The notes beneath the pieces are model-generated. The model was not told the DNA's origin. It saw only the letters and a list, made by a program, of their open reading frames with translations, and searched no databases. A program made the position numbers and the translations under genes. From Deroplatys truncata (lineage: Eukaryota > Arthropoda > Insecta > Mantodea > Mantidae), in NCBI GenBank assembly GCA_030765065.1, contig CM060983.1, forward strand, positions 45,630,067 through 45,694,066: a stretch of 64,000 bases of DNA. The letters run 5' to 3'. Below, piece by piece: positions 43,851 to 55,460 of this stretch. Position 1 is the stretch's first letter; each line of letters opens with the position of its first letter.

Positions 43851-44845
43851 TATTCACTCTCAGGTTGATCCGCGTCAAAACAAACCCCAGGTGACCAGTG
43901 CACCGCTATAATATATCCTTCCGCCATTCGCACTAGAAATAATGTCACACTTTCAGACCATGTGGCGAGTACAATAGGCACGTAGTGCAAAAAAGAACAC
44001 AGTCCTTATTTCGACAACTGAAACGGTGACTAGCATATTCTGTTAAGGGCTAAAGGTGATAAGATTGATAGTTACAACAAAATAAACGTTTGCACATATA
44101 ATAATAGTTAATTCTAAAATAAATGAGCGAAAAATAAAGTAACAGGTATGCAATAACCTAATTTATTCGCGCTCTGGAAGCGGCACTTTATTAACTGTTG
44201 GCGGCTCATTTTAAAAAAGAAATTGTGCACTGTTACCCGAATTGCATGCTTCTCAAAATCGCTACATTCTTGCTTGCATCGCGTATTTCATATGCTTTTT
44301 TTTTCCGGGTGTAACCACTTTTCTCGTTTCAGATTTTTCTGCACAAGCACTGTTTATACTTGTATTCGAAACGCCGGTGTACTCAGAAGTTAGTTTCACC
44401 ATTTTTTTCGCGGAAAGTGTTGGATATTTCTCACATAATTTATAATACAATTTCAACACTATTGTTTTTTTTTACCACTAGTTAATGGTTTGCGCGGCTA
44501 ATGCTTTACGTAATTCGACGAAAACACAAGAGCGAATTCACCGTCCTCCATGATATAAACACAACTGCTGGTTTCTGGCTGTAAAAAATATTCTTCGCCT
44601 ATCCGGATGTCAGGTGACTCATACGAATTGCATCATGGTACATGTAGCTCTGTTTTACGGTATAAATCAGCTTTAAATAAAACCTTAGGTATTTGTATAG
44701 AATATTATACTATTTAAGGATAAATTCATTCTAAAATTCAGAGATTAGCATGGGACTACTTTCCTGGGCGCATTGCTACCGTGTTGCACCACGGTGCACT
44801 GACCACATGGTTTTGTTTTGCTGCGGATCAACCTAAAAGTGAATA
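43851..44845 (-). mobile_element. Unassigned ~995-bp DNA element with ~55-bp TIRs
   Basis: The left end TATTCACTCTCAGGTTGATC continues CGCGTCAAAACAAACC and GTGACCAGTGCACCG. The right end is its inverse: CGGTGCACTGACCACATGG, then TTTTGCTGCGGATCAACC and GTGAATA. The match extends about 55 bp with a few differences. Inside, on the minus strand, is a helix-turn-helix-like coding remnant (44230-44460). Element limits are set from the repeats. The target duplication is not resolved. Confidence 0.75.
44230..44460 (-). pseudogene. Helix-turn-helix N-terminus of a transposon protein (remnant)
   Basis: It reads MLKLYYKLCEKYPTLSAKK, then SEYTGVSNTSINSACAEK and RKVVTPGKKK. This resembles the 'TA..TGVS..TV..I' helix-turn-helix followed by a basic 'TPxKK' segment found at the start of several arthropod transposon-derived proteins. 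An A-run at about 44297-44305 shifts the frame: continuing +1 gives KAYEIRDASKNVAI. Its position within long TIRs suggests it belonged to that element's transposase. No DDE block is visible in the remaining sequence. Confidence 0.5.
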
Positions 44846-44904
44846 TAGTTTTAGTGACAGTTCAACCTTATTTCCTTCCGTCCTGGCGTTAATACTTAGA
44901 AATT

Positions 44905-45620
44905 CCTATGCCTGGCCATAACCTTACCACACAAGAACTGTAGACCTCGTTAAAGGACATAGTTTATATAGAATAAAAATGTTTGTGGTTTTGACTATTT
45001 CTGAGATACCCTTGTTATTGGGCTGACTTTTCAAAGTAGAAAGTCGTTTTTTCTCATGGTCATAGAAATGGCGATGGCCTTTAAAAAGTCTATCTGTTTA
45101 GCCTAGGGTGTCCTCCTTATACCTACAATGAATGTGTAGATGTGCATTATAAGCTTCCCTCGATTAAGAAGAAGTAGTGCCTACGTGCCATGGTACTGAA
45201 AATAAAATTAAATACATATTTGAAATGATTTGTATACTCCACGTTTACATCAAGAATACTGTCATGCCTATTATTCCTAAAGGCGCAATGGAATGGCTTG
45301 TCTGACAACGGAAAACCACAGAATCTGAAGGAAACGACTGCAAATTGCCAGTTTGCAACCGTATTATATTATTATTCTATGGATCCGTGCCACTTCTGTT
45401 CTCGCACTCACAAGGAGTAAACCTCCTGAAGTTAATCAGAGGCAGTGGCAGTGGTGGTAGCATATTTATTGCATCATATAACAATTTCGGAAAGGTATTA
45501 ATGACACTATCACTGTATTCATGTTTCAGCCGCCACTGAGAAGTAGACAGCATAATAAGATTTTGTAATAGCGTATAGAAGAGTGAGTAGAAAAGTCATG
45601 TGAATACTACACATACTATT
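44905..45620 (+). mobile_element. Old family H relic with an internal insertion
   Basis: GTAGACCTCGTTAAAGGACA, TTTCTGAGATACCCTTGTTATTGG and CATGGTCATAGAAATGG match the hairpin-side half. The hairpin end relic GAAAAGTCATGTGAATACTACACATAC lies at 45590-45617. About 350 bp between (45190-45540) match nothing recognised. Confidence 0.55.
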
Positions 45621-45623
45621 TTT

Positions 45624-46517
45624 ACTTTCTCTACTACGTATAGTAAGTAGGGGAAGTATTGTATTCCACCCAAAAATTCGATACCGAGATTTCACCGGAA
45701 ATACATGTTTTGAGACACCCTGAATCCAATAAAAGCATTTTTGGAAACATGTCCGTGTGAGTGTCTGTGTGTCTGTCTATGAACAGCATAACTCAGAAAG
45801 GAACAGTCGGATAAACACCAAACTTGGTATTTCGGTTCAGTATCTTCCAGAGATGCTACACGAAGGTTTTCAAGAAAATCCCCCCACCACAGAGTACCCT
45901 TTACATGGAAGATTTTTCGAAAATTTTAATTTTCTCAAAAATGGCTCTAACGGTTTTGATTAAAATATCATATGTTTAAGATATTTTCATGACAAACAAA
46001 ATGTATATCTTGAATTTTCTGGGAATGTCTCCAAAAGTATTCTTCATTGTGAACGACTTTTGGTAAACTGGTAAACCATAAGAGATAGACAAAATTTTAC
46101 TACACAAAAGATGTAGATCGCATTAAAATACACAATTTGTCATACATTTTTGTTGTTGAGTGAACCATTTTCGAGATATTGCTTGTTATTCCCTTAAATT
46201 TTTCAATACTTATTTTCTCAAATGGGAATTCGTTATTCATTTTTTGTCTTGGATATGCAAAGAGTATTAATCTGTAGGAAAGGGAATGGTGCTGCACCTA
46301 GCAACCAGCTATTAAGAGATATGTATGTGCTTAAAGGCCACTGTATTTCTATATTGCCCTTGCAAATATATATCCCCCTTACATCTACAAGAAAATTAGC
46401 AATAAGATAGAGTCTGCAAATGTTTATCTCGATTAACATGAAGTAGATGGAGAATAAGCGTTTGTAAAAATAGTTTGTACAAGAGTAGAGAAAGTCATGC
46501 GAGTGTAACACATCAGA
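45624..46517 (+). mobile_element. Family H copy, full length, subfamily B
   Basis: About 894 bp with both termini. It carries the B block (GGATATGCAAAGAGTATTAA, GGTGCTGCACCTAGC, TTGCCCTTGCAAATATATA) also present at 10675-11557 and in the middle copy of the 7-9 kb nest. It landed right after an older copy's hairpin end. Confidence 0.93.
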
Positions 46518-47077
46518 TTTTTTTACAGTATACTGTAGCCCTAGCTTCATAAGACCTATGAAAATAAGTGGGCTATGTAGTCCATTTGCAATGCCTTTAT
46601 CACCTCTACTTGGGAGCATGTGACTTTTAAAGTCAAGATAAAGCAAGATATACGATCTACGAGTTACCTCTTTTGAGTGTAAATCTCTCTCTGTTGAGAT
46701 AAGATTAAATTCTACAGCATCAGATAAGAGGTTGGTAGTAACTGGGCAATTTACTACAATTAACAGATGAATGCAAGCAAAAACGTGTGCTTTTCTTTTA
46801 TGATTCCAACAGATTTCTTAATCTAGAGGGCTGTGAATTAAGATTAAGATGCTGTTAGCGAGGAAACCCGCGCTGGATTGCAAAATCAATAAGATGAGAG
46901 GAAAGGAGTGAACTGCCGAGCATTCACCTCACTTGGTCAAGGATGTCCCAGGCAAGGCCTTGCTCAACATGCAAGACCAACTGCATGCCTATAATATAAA
47001 TATTGCAAGAGATTCTGATCTGCGCAGTTAAGGACCTACATTGTTCAGTATTCCATACACATTTCCCCTGTAGCCAT
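46518..47077. other. Unrecognised sequence
   Basis: About 560 bp without a recognisable repeat or coding domain. Confidence 0.35.
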
Positions 47078-47408
47078 TAAATATACGGCATTTTAATCAA
47101 AATCAATAAAGCAATTTTTAGGGAATAAAAAATAACAAACATTTAACGTGTAAATGGTAGTTTGGGCATTTTCTTGAAAGTTTTCGTGTTGCATGCTTGA
47201 AAGATGCTGAACTTAAGTAGCAAGCTTGGTATTTATTCGATTTTTCCTTTTTAAGTTATGCTCTTCACAGACAAGGCACTGACACATGCCCTAGAGCAGA
47301 CAATTTTCAGTAAATGCATTATTTATTTATTTATTTATTCAGAAGATTTTAAAATATGAATGCAATACTTCCTCTACCTGGTATAATTAGGCTCTAGAGA
47401 AAGTAATA
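47078..47408 (-). mobile_element. Family H fragment, old
   Basis: The core from TACGGCATTTTAATCAAAATC through GGTAGTTTGGGCATTTTCTTG ends at TACCTGGTATAATTAGGCTCTAGAGAAAGT. An ATTT tetranucleotide run (47322-47339) occupies the stretch next to the usual microsatellite. A hairpin-end relic in the other orientation follows at 47410-47466. Confidence 0.7.
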
Positions 47409-47466
47409 AGCCTTTGATAGAATAGTTTGGAGAAGAGTGGGTGGAGAAAATGTGAATATAACATAT

Positions 47467-47616
47467 CCTTCAAATGCACTCTTGACGAAAAAACCTGACC
47501 TGATATAAACATGTATCCGTTGTTTCTGCATATTGTATGTAATGATGGCGGAGTAAGGGTATAGGCTAATTTGAAATAATTTCTAGATAACCCTTTTTAT
47601 TGGGATTAGAAAAAAA
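47467..47616. other. Unrecognised sequence
   Basis: A short spacer between family H pieces. Confidence 0.3.
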
Positions 47617-48729
47617 TCTGATGTGCTTAAACTCACATGACTTTCTCTACTCTTGTACAAAATATTTTTACAAACGCTTATTCTCCATCTACTTCATACT
47701 AATCATCGTCGTCCTCCGTGGTGTATTGCTTACCATGCTAGCCTCTGGATTTTTTCGGGCGTAAAGATCCTTAGCATACCTTCCTTCGGAAGGGAAGTAA
47801 AGCTGGTGGTCCCGTGTCGTAGATTTACGGTACGTAAAAGAACCTCAAACCTGATAAAGAGGCATCTAAGCAATATTTCCGGTCTTTGACACTCAATATA
47901 GAATGGGACGCTAAGGACCAAACAGTTAAAGAGCGTCCATAAATAAAACTCAATTTTTCATACTAATCGAGATAAACGTTTGCAGAAACTATTTTATTGC
48001 TAATTTTCTTGTAGGTGCAAGGGAAATATGGTAAGCTTTAAGCGATAGTCAAATCTTTTAAGAGCTGATCGCTATGTGGAGCATTCCATTCTCGTTGCAT
48101 GTCCAGGACTTAAAAAGAAAAACGAATAACGAATTCCCAAATAAGAAAAAGTTTAAGTATTGGAAAATTCAAACAAATAACAAGGAATATCTCGGAAATG
48201 GTTCACTCAAAAAAAAAGTATATGATAGGAATTGTGTGTTTTTAAAGAGCTCTCCATTTTTTGTGTAGAAAATTTTGTCTGTCTTAGGTTTACCAGCTAT
48301 GCAAAAGCCATTCAGAAAGAAGAGGACTTTTGGGGAAATTCTCAGAAAATTCAAGATATACACGTTATTTTTCATGAAAATGTCTTAAATATATGATATT
48401 TTAATCAAAATCGTTAGAGCCATTTTTGAAAAAATCAGAATTTTCGAAAAATGTTCCATGTAAACGATAGTTTGGTGTGGAGGATTTTCTTGAAAATCTT
48501 CGTGTCGCATATTTGAAAGATACTGAACCTAAATAACAACTTTGGTATTTATCCGACTTTTCGTTTTTGAGTTATGCTGTTCACAGACACTCACACACGG
48601 ACGTTTTTTAAAAAGTGCTTTTTTTGGATTCAGGGGGCCTCAAAACATGATTTCCGGTGAAATATCAGTATCTAATTTTTGACTAGAATACAATACTTTC
48701 CCTACTTACTATGCGTAGTAGAGAAATTA
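47617..48729 (-). mobile_element. Family H copy with a SINE inserted near the hairpin end
   Basis: It runs from TCTGATGTGCTTAAACTCACA to ACTATGCGTAGTAGAGAAATT. The SINE and its target duplication sit at 47694-47968, breaking TCTCCATCTACTTCATACTAATCG. Without the SINE the element is about 850 bp. Confidence 0.92.
47705..47957 (+). repeat. tRNA-derived SINE, family S (copy 4), B box deleted, with target duplication
   Basis: The 11-bp direct repeat TCATACTAATC flanks it at 47694-47704 and 47958-47968. The sequence jumps from CATGCTAGCCTCT straight to GGATTTTTTCGGGCG, so the tRNA B box and about 40 bp are missing. The 3' part and tail are present. The host is a family H copy. Confidence 0.92.
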
Positions 48730-48734
48730 AAAAT

Positions 48735-49290
48735 GGGTCGAAAAATGATGTATATATGAATAATATGAGTTGAGAAAGTCCTGTGAGTGTATCACTTTAG
48801 AATTTTCATATGCATAAGCAAAGCTCAGATAAAAATTATAATACATTTGCGTGTAATGGATGAATTATTCTAATATTGCGGATTGCGGTATGCTATGCAT
48901 ATAATAATAACCTTGCTCTCATTCTTTGCTACGCACTGTTTTCACCGCGGAAGGAAAGCGGCGAGTATTTGGGTTTGTAGTACCCTAGCTGTCGTAGAGA
49001 CCGTAAAACTATACTCTTGGGACACCTGGAGGGTCGTATTGATTTTCAAAAGAAGACAACATCCACTTCCGTGCGGCGGGCGCTGTTGCTGTACCGCTGC
49101 AGACACCTGATTGCTTTGTAATTTTCTCATTAATAACGCCATATGGGGGTAAATTACATGAGTCAGAGCATCCCTGCATTGATTTCTGGCCCACTGCTCT
49201 AGCGATGCTCTGGTGTACAAAGATGAGGGCAGTTGTGTATCCAGAAAAATAAGTTTATAGGAGAGTGTGGGAGAGAAAGATACGGAAAAA
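48735..49290. other. Mostly unrecognised; GC-richer core at 48.94-49.2 kb
   Basis: A hairpin-end relic of family H (GAGAAAGTCCTGTGAGTGTATCAC) lies at about 48773-48797. The segment 48942-49220 is open for 92 codons on the minus strand (for example ALTHVIYPHMALLMRKLQSN) without a recognised domain. The segment is GC-richer than its flanks and could be part of an unidentified element. Confidence 0.35.
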
Positions 49291-50487
49291 CGAACTTATT
49301 TCTAAAATTCGACATAGAGATTTCTATGAAAAACAACACATTTTGGGATTCCCTGCATTAAAACAAGGGCATTGTAACTTTTTCTACTGCTTACCTATAG
49401 TAAGTAGAGGGAAATTTTGAGGGGGATCCATTTCTATAGCCCTCTTTAACTGGTATGGTCATATCGGGGGTTTTGACCGAACATTTGATGGTGTTTTTTT
49501 TTTTTTCTTTCTTCTTTGAACTTTTAGGTTAGGTTCTGTAGGTTTACGTCGGCTTAACTTTACGCGCGAACATTCACTCTCGCTCCCAGACTCTGTGGAG
49601 CATAGGGAATAGTCCTAATTAAAGAAAAATTCCCACCCCGTCCGGGAATCGAACCCGGAACCTCCTAATGAGAAGTCCGCTCGCTGACAACTCGACCACG
49701 GAGGCACTCCGAGGAAGAAGTGTATTCCACCCAAAAAAAATCGATATCGAAATTACACTGGAAATACATGTGTGCGTGTGAACAGCATAACTCAAAAAAC
49801 GAAAACTCTGATAAATACCAAATTTGGCATTTACGTTCAGTGTCTTCAAAAGATGCGACACGAGTATTTTCAAGGAAATCTCCTCAAACTACCCTTTACA
49901 TGAAACATTTTTCGAAACTTTTCATTTTCTCAAAAGTAGCTGATTTTGATTACAATACCACGTATTCAAGATATTTACATCTCAAACGAAGTTTAACTAC
50001 ATCTTGAATATTCTGGGAAATCTTCTTAATTCGCAAGGAATAATTGTGCCTAACTGATAAAGCATAAGAGAGACGAAAAAAAAAAATAATACCGCACTGC
50101 CAACAAAATTTAAATATGTACTTTAAAAACACACAATTTCTTTCCAACAATTTTTGTGGCATCAGCCGTTCTCCAGATGTTATTGTTGGTTTGAAGTTGT
50201 TAAGACTACAGCGAAATGTGAATGAAATGAGACTGTTTCTGCAAAGGATTGATTCGATTAATATAAGTAGATCTAAAAATAAGCTTTTGTAAAAATATTT
50301 TGTAAAAGCTTTAAAAAATCTGACATGAAACATTTACATGACTTTCTCTACTCTCTATCGTTTATTAGTGGGTATACAAACTATTCTTACTAAACCTTAT
50401 TTTTCTGTTTACTGCATTTTAATCCAAATAAACATTTGCAGAAATAGCTGCACTACACATTTCGTTATGGATACAAAGGGAACAGCG
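49290..50487 (+). mobile_element. Mosaic of old family H pieces around a tRNA-like SINE
   Basis: Terminus-side pieces (AATTCGACATAGAGATTTC; ACTTTTTCTACTGCTTACC at about 49379) precede a SINE at 49440-49706. Plus-oriented family H resumes at 49716 (GAAGAAGTGTATTCCACCC) and runs to about 50310. A minus-oriented hairpin-end fragment (TCTGACATGAAACATTTACA) occupies 50318-50487. Confidence 0.65.
49440..49706 (-). repeat. tRNA-derived SINE, second family
   Basis: On the complement the head is TGCCTCCGTGGTCGAGTTGT, followed by B box GGGTTCGATTCCCGGACGG. The body reaches the T-run at about 49496-49506 and the family-specific TATGGTCATATCGGGGG. The head matches the SINE at 16275-16534. The flanks are family H sequence. 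Confidence 0.7.
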
Positions 50488-52660
50488 ATAAATTCGATAC
50501 CGTTATGTCATCAGAAATGCATGTTTTGAGGCCTCTCTATCCAAATAAAGCATTTTTGTAAACATGTCCGTTTGTATGTCTGAACAGCATAACTCAAAAA
50601 CGAAAAGTCGTATAAATACAAACTTGGTATTTAAGTTCAGTATCTTCCAAAGATGCGACAAGAAGATTTCAAGAAAATCCCCCAACCCAACTATCCTTTA
50701 TATGAAATTTTTTTTAAAAATTTTTATTTTCTAAAAAACGGCTCTAACGATTTTGATTAAAATGCCGTATATTAAAGATATTTATATGACAAATAAAGTG
50801 TATATCGTGAATTTTCTGGGAATAGCCTTTGAAGTGCTGTTCATTTGGAAGGAATTTTGTATAATCTTGTATAACTGGTAATCGTTGGGCGATAGACGAT
50901 AACGTACTACAAAAAAAGTAGATCTCTTTAAAACACACAATTTATTTCAAATTCACTTTTTTTTGTGGCATAAGTCATTTCTGAGATATCCGATACTATG
51001 GTTCGAATCGTTCTTTTCTTGGCCATTGTTTAAAGGCCTTTCAACGCTGTTTCTCGTGATTGCATGGAAACAATATGGAATATTAAAGCCAGCACATAGC
51101 GTCCAGCTCTTAATCACTTGACTGCCGCTATTCTCTTTGTATCTATAACGAAATGTGTAGTGTAGCTATTTCTGAAAAGTTTTATGTAGATTAAAATGTA
51201 GTAGGTAGAAAATTAAGCGTTATTGAGAATAGTTTGTATACCCACTATTAAACGATAGAGGGTAGAGAAAGTAATGTGAATATATCACATCAGATTTTTA
51301 GAAAAAGGTTCGCGTGTGTGTGTTTATGGTGAACATTATAACTCAAAAACGAAATGTTGGATAAATATCAAACTTGGTAAGGTTCAGCGTGTTCCAAGCA
51401 TGTGACACCAAGATTTTCAGGAGAATCCCTACTCCAAATTGCAGTTACTTGTGACATTTTTGTTATTTTTGATTTTCTCAAAAATGGCTTTTAGCAATTT
51501 TGATTAAAATACCACATGTTTAAGATTTTTCCATGGCAAATTAAATAGATGTCTTGAACTTTTTTGTCAACTGCCAGTGAAGTGTTACTTCTGATTCAGA
51601 ATAAAACTTATCAAGACATATGAACTTTTTTCGAAGCCTTAGCCGTTTCCGAAGTATTTGCCGCCGTTTATTTGAGTCATCCAGAGTTTTAAGGAGTACA
51701 GTTAAGGGTGCAGTTCCATTGTTCCTTGTGAGGTCATGCAAAGAATATGCAATATCTAGGCCAGCATATAGCGACCTGCTTTTTTAACACTTGACCATGT
51801 GCCATCGAAGTGTAGACTGCTGAGTAGCTACATGTATCTATTGAAATAATTTCTGCCAACATTATCATTCTTTCTATAAGTTTTACCTTCTTTTGCAGTT
51901 TTGTAACAATATTGCTGAAGAAAGTATTGTAATATTCTCTACATTGCATTGCAAAGTATTTCACAGGAAGTACATGTTTTGAGATTTAAAAGAGCGGTTT
52001 TTGCACAAAGTTGCCGAGAGAGTAGCACAACTCAAGCGAAATTTTTGATAAATACCAACCGTGGTATATAATTTCAGCGTCCTCCAAGTCGTCCTCCGTG
52101 GTGTAGTGGTTACCATGCTAGCCTCTAGTTCCTGAGGTCGCGAGTTCAAACCCGGCGGTGGATTTTTTCGGTCCCGTGTTGTAGATTTACGGCACGTTAA
52201 AGAACCTCAAGCCTGATAAAGAGGCCTCTGAGCAAAATTACCGGTCTTTCACGCCAAATATATAATGGGACGCTAAGGATCACAGCAGCTAAAGAGCGTC
52301 CATAAGTAAAACTCAATTTAATTTAAGCGTCCTCCAAAGATGTAATAAGAAGATTTTAAAGAAATTCCCCCCCCCGCCCCAAACTCTCCTTTACTGGAAG
52401 CAGTAAAGTGAGTTTATATTTTCACGAAAATTGCACTAACGCTTTGAATTACAGTACCAAATTTTTAAGACAATTGCATAGCAAATAAAATTCATATCTT
52501 GAACTTTCTGCGAATACCCCGTGAAGTCCCTATTTAAATATTGTATAAAACCGTAAGAAATTTGCAGAAACGTACTCCAGAAGAAGCTTAGAGCTCAATA
52601 AAATACATAATTTGTGTCAATCTTTTCGTAGCGGTAGCAGTTTTCGAAGTATTTCGTGTT
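50488..52660 (+). mobile_element. Serial plus-oriented family H relics
   Basis: Three old copies follow one another. One runs from about 50488 (AAATTCGATACCGTTATGTC) to a hairpin end at about 51295 (GAAAGTAATGTGAATATATCACATCAGA). One starts at 51297 (AGAAAAAGGTTCGCGTGTG) and reaches about 51950. One starts at 51955 (AGTATTTCACAGGAAGTACATG) and runs to about 52660, with a SINE at 52088-52325. None keeps both ends. Confidence 0.7.
52088..52325 (+). repeat. tRNA-derived SINE, family S (copy 5), internally deleted, with target duplication
   Basis: The 12-bp direct repeat AGCGTCCTCCAA lies at 52076-52087 and 52326-52337. The head, A box and B box (GAGTTCAAACCCGGCGG) are present. The segment between GGATTTTTTCG and GTCCCGTG is missing compared with copy 3. 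It is inserted in an old family H core (CAGCGTCCTCCAAAGATG). Confidence 0.92.
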
Positions 52661-53491
52661 GCAAATGTACACTTTTTCCGTGTCAGCGCATCATTAACGG
52701 GCACCTTGAAAGTTTGCGATTCTTCTGTCTCGCTCTCTTTTCTTTCCATCGCAAGAGCTTGACTTGACACCACAAATAAGCTTTCGAGAGCCGTTCCTGA
52801 ATATTTAATGTGGGATAGGATAAGACTAGTAGCGGAAAGGGACTTAGCAACTCGACCTACGCAGATCTTTTGTATGTAGGCTTCTGACGGGACGCCCCCG
52901 GGAGGTAGGGATAAGGTGAGAGGAGACAGAGGGCGGCCGGACCAGGAGGCACGAAGGCAGAGGGCAGGGTCCCTACCATTTACAGATTTGAACTCCCCGC
53001 GTTGTGACTGGTGCAGCCGGCTCCTCTCTCTTGCTGTGGGCTTACGTATCCCCTGTGGACTCGATACCGGAGACCGCTCGCAGTCCGGGGGGCGAAGGTT
53101 TACTCAGAGCATCCTTTTCCTCTGCCATGCACACGCCGACACTTGCAAGTCTGACAGAAAGCAAGCGATATGTAAAATGAGAATGGGGAGAAATAGAGGG
53201 ACAGGAAATTTTATGGGGATGTAATGATCCTTCCCAGCATTCTCCTAGCGATGCTGGGAAACCCCCGAAAAAACCCATGGGCCAGGAAGCTTGCCCACGG
53301 CAATCGAACCTCCCGAATGCGGACCACAAACGTTACTTATTGTTTAATTTGACATTATTCCTAGAAAGAAGCGTATCGTAACTGAATGAAAACATCATTT
53401 TTATACTAATGACTAAGACAAGGAACGGAGAGGGTCATCTTGCTCACCACACCTGGCTACCACTTCCCAGGAGAAACGGTTGAAGTGAAGG
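52661..53491. other. GC-rich unrecognised block and SINE-like end
   Basis: About 52840-53200 is markedly GC-rich (GGCGGCCGGACCAGGAGGCA and similar) with frames near 100 codons on both strands but no known domain. From about 53230 to 53325 the complement reads CGGGAGGTTCGATTGCCGTG then GGGTTTTTTCGGGGGTTTCCC, a tRNA-like SINE of the type seen at 10215-10345. Confidence 0.4.
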
Positions 53492-53798
53492 AACCGGTAT
53501 TCCACCCAAAAACTGGATGTCAAGACTTCACCGGAAATATATTTTGAGGCCCCTAAAACCAAAAAAAAAAGCATTTTTAGAAAAAAGTTCGCGCATGTGT
53601 GAGTGTGTTTCTGAGAACAGCATAACAAAAAAAAAAGTCAGATAAATACCAAACTTGGTATTTAAGTTCAATATCTTCCAAGGATACGACAGGAAGATTT
53701 TCAAGAAAACCCCCCAACCTCAACTACTCTTTACATGGAACATTTTTCGAAATTTTTTATTTTCCAAAAAAATAACTAACGATTTTGATTAAAATATC

Positions 53799-53824
53799 AT
53801 ATATATATATATATATATATATAT
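53799..53824. repeat. (AT)n microsatellite in a family H copy
   Basis: About 13 units replacing the TTTAAGATATTT block of the consensus. Confidence 0.95.
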
Positions 53825-54194
53825 AACAAATAAAACATATATCTTGAATTTTCTGTGAATAGCCTGTGAAGTCCTCTTCATTCGGAAGAAATTTTATATA
53901 ATCTTGTATAACTTGTAAATGTTAAGCCATAGACCGAATCGTACTACACAAAACATGTAGATCTCGTAAAAGCACAATTTATTTCCAGTAAATTTTTTGT
54001 GCCATATCTACTTCCGGGATATCCGCCATTAATGGTTCGAATTCTCTAAGAGTGTCATTTTGTTTCATAGTCCTTGTTTCTCGCGATTGCGTGGAAACAG
54101 TATGAATTTTAAGGCCAGCGAATAGCGTCCAGTTCTTAAACATTTGACTATCGCTGTTCTCTTTGAATCTATAACGAAATGTGTAATGTAGCTA

Positions 54195-55460
54195 CGAGGC
54201 TGGTCTGAAAAGTTTCCGACCTCAACATGAAGATGGCAGCATTCGTAAATAAAAGCTAGTGAATTTCGTTGTTCGTCTGTTGACAGTTACTCACCAAAGT
54301 TTCAGCTATTTTGGGCGCTCAGTTGTTATGTAACAGTCGTTTGAGTGAGGTGATGTGAGTGTTTTTATGAAAATGGACAAAATCGAGTATCGAGCTGTCA
54401 TTAAATATTTGTTTTTGAAAGATAATACGCCTACGCAAATCAAAGATGAGTTGGATTCTGTGTATGGGGACTCTGCACCATCATTTACCACAGTGAAATT
54501 TTGGGCAGCTGAATTTAAACGTGGCCGTAAGAGCTTGGGAGACGATGAACGTTCGGGACGTCCAAAAACCGAAGAAAACATCGCCAAGGTTCACCAAATG
54601 GTGCTAGACGACCGCCGAATTAAAGTGAGAGAATAGCAGAGGCTATGGACATGTCAAAAGAACGTGTTTGTCACATATTAAATCAACATTTAGACATGAG
54701 AAAGTTGTCCGCGCGTTGGGCCGTGTTTGTTCACTTTTGACCAAAAACGTGTTCGAATGAACATTTCCAACGCTCTGTTGGTGCAGTTTAGACGCAATAA
54801 TCTGAGTTTTGGCGCCGATTAATTACTGTAGATGAAACTTGGATACATCATTATACGCCCGAAACAAAAATACAGTCCAAACACTGGACTGCAAAGGGGG
54901 AACCGGCTCCAAAAAAAAGCAGAAACTGTTTTTCGGCTGGGAAAGTGATGGCGACTGTTTTTTGGGATAGTCATGGAGTTATTTTAATCGATTATCTTCA
55001 AAAAGGAAAAACCATTACAGGACCATACTACGCATCATTACTTGATAAGCTGAAGGCAGAACTTGCAGAAAAACGGCCACATTTGCAGAAAAAGAAAATC
55101 CTGTTTCACCAAGACAACGCACCGTCTCACACCTTAGCGGTTGCAATGGCGAAAATCCACGAATTACGGTTTGAACTGCTTGGCCATCCGTCTTACTCAC
55201 CAGATCTAGCCCCAAGCGACTTCTTTTTCTTCCCTCATCTGAAAATTGCGCTCGGAGGACAGAGATTTTCGTCAAATGAAGAGGCAATCACCTTCATGAG
55301 CAATTATTTTGCAGAGAAAAACGCCGAGTACTATTTGGACGGGTTACAGAGATGGGAGCATCGCTGGGAGAAGTGTGTAGAGTTACACGGAGACTATGTT
55401 GAAAAAAAAAAAATCTGAAAAAATGTCTTGTATATTAGGTCGGAAACTTTTCATACCACG
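54195..55460 (+). mobile_element. Mariner element, youngest copy, complete TIRs and TA duplication
   Basis: 1266 bp between TA at 54193-54194 and TA at 55461-55462. The left TIR is CGAGGCTGGTCTGAAAAGTT then TCCGACCT. The right TIR is its near-inverse, ending CATACCACG. Host sequence reads through cleanly as GTAGC-TA-TTTCTGC. Few mutations separate the transposase from an open frame. Confidence 0.96.
54367..55418 (+). pseudogene. Mariner transposase with a few frame breaks
   Basis: Starts MKMDKIEYRAVIKYLF at 54367. The helix-turn-helix region runs through GRKSLGDDERSGRPK. One missing base at about 54632 makes GAATAG a stop. A segment at about 54715-54830 has further shifts. From about 54826 the frame is good again: TVDETWIHHYTPETKIQSK (first aspartate), then 54945-55418 open for 157 codons with FHQDNAPSHTLAVAM (second), YSPDLAPSDFFFFPHLK (third) and the terminal CVELHGDYVEKKKI. 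Spacing of the last two aspartates is that of DD34D mariners. The family is close to SETMAR-type mariners. It is inactive as written, with damage confined to one third of the gene. Confidence 0.95.

Noticed and set aside
48942-49220. A 92-codon minus-strand frame in a GC-richer block
   Set aside because: No domain is recognised, a second shorter frame overlaps it, and it has no splice or transcript evidence. Kept only as unassigned sequence.
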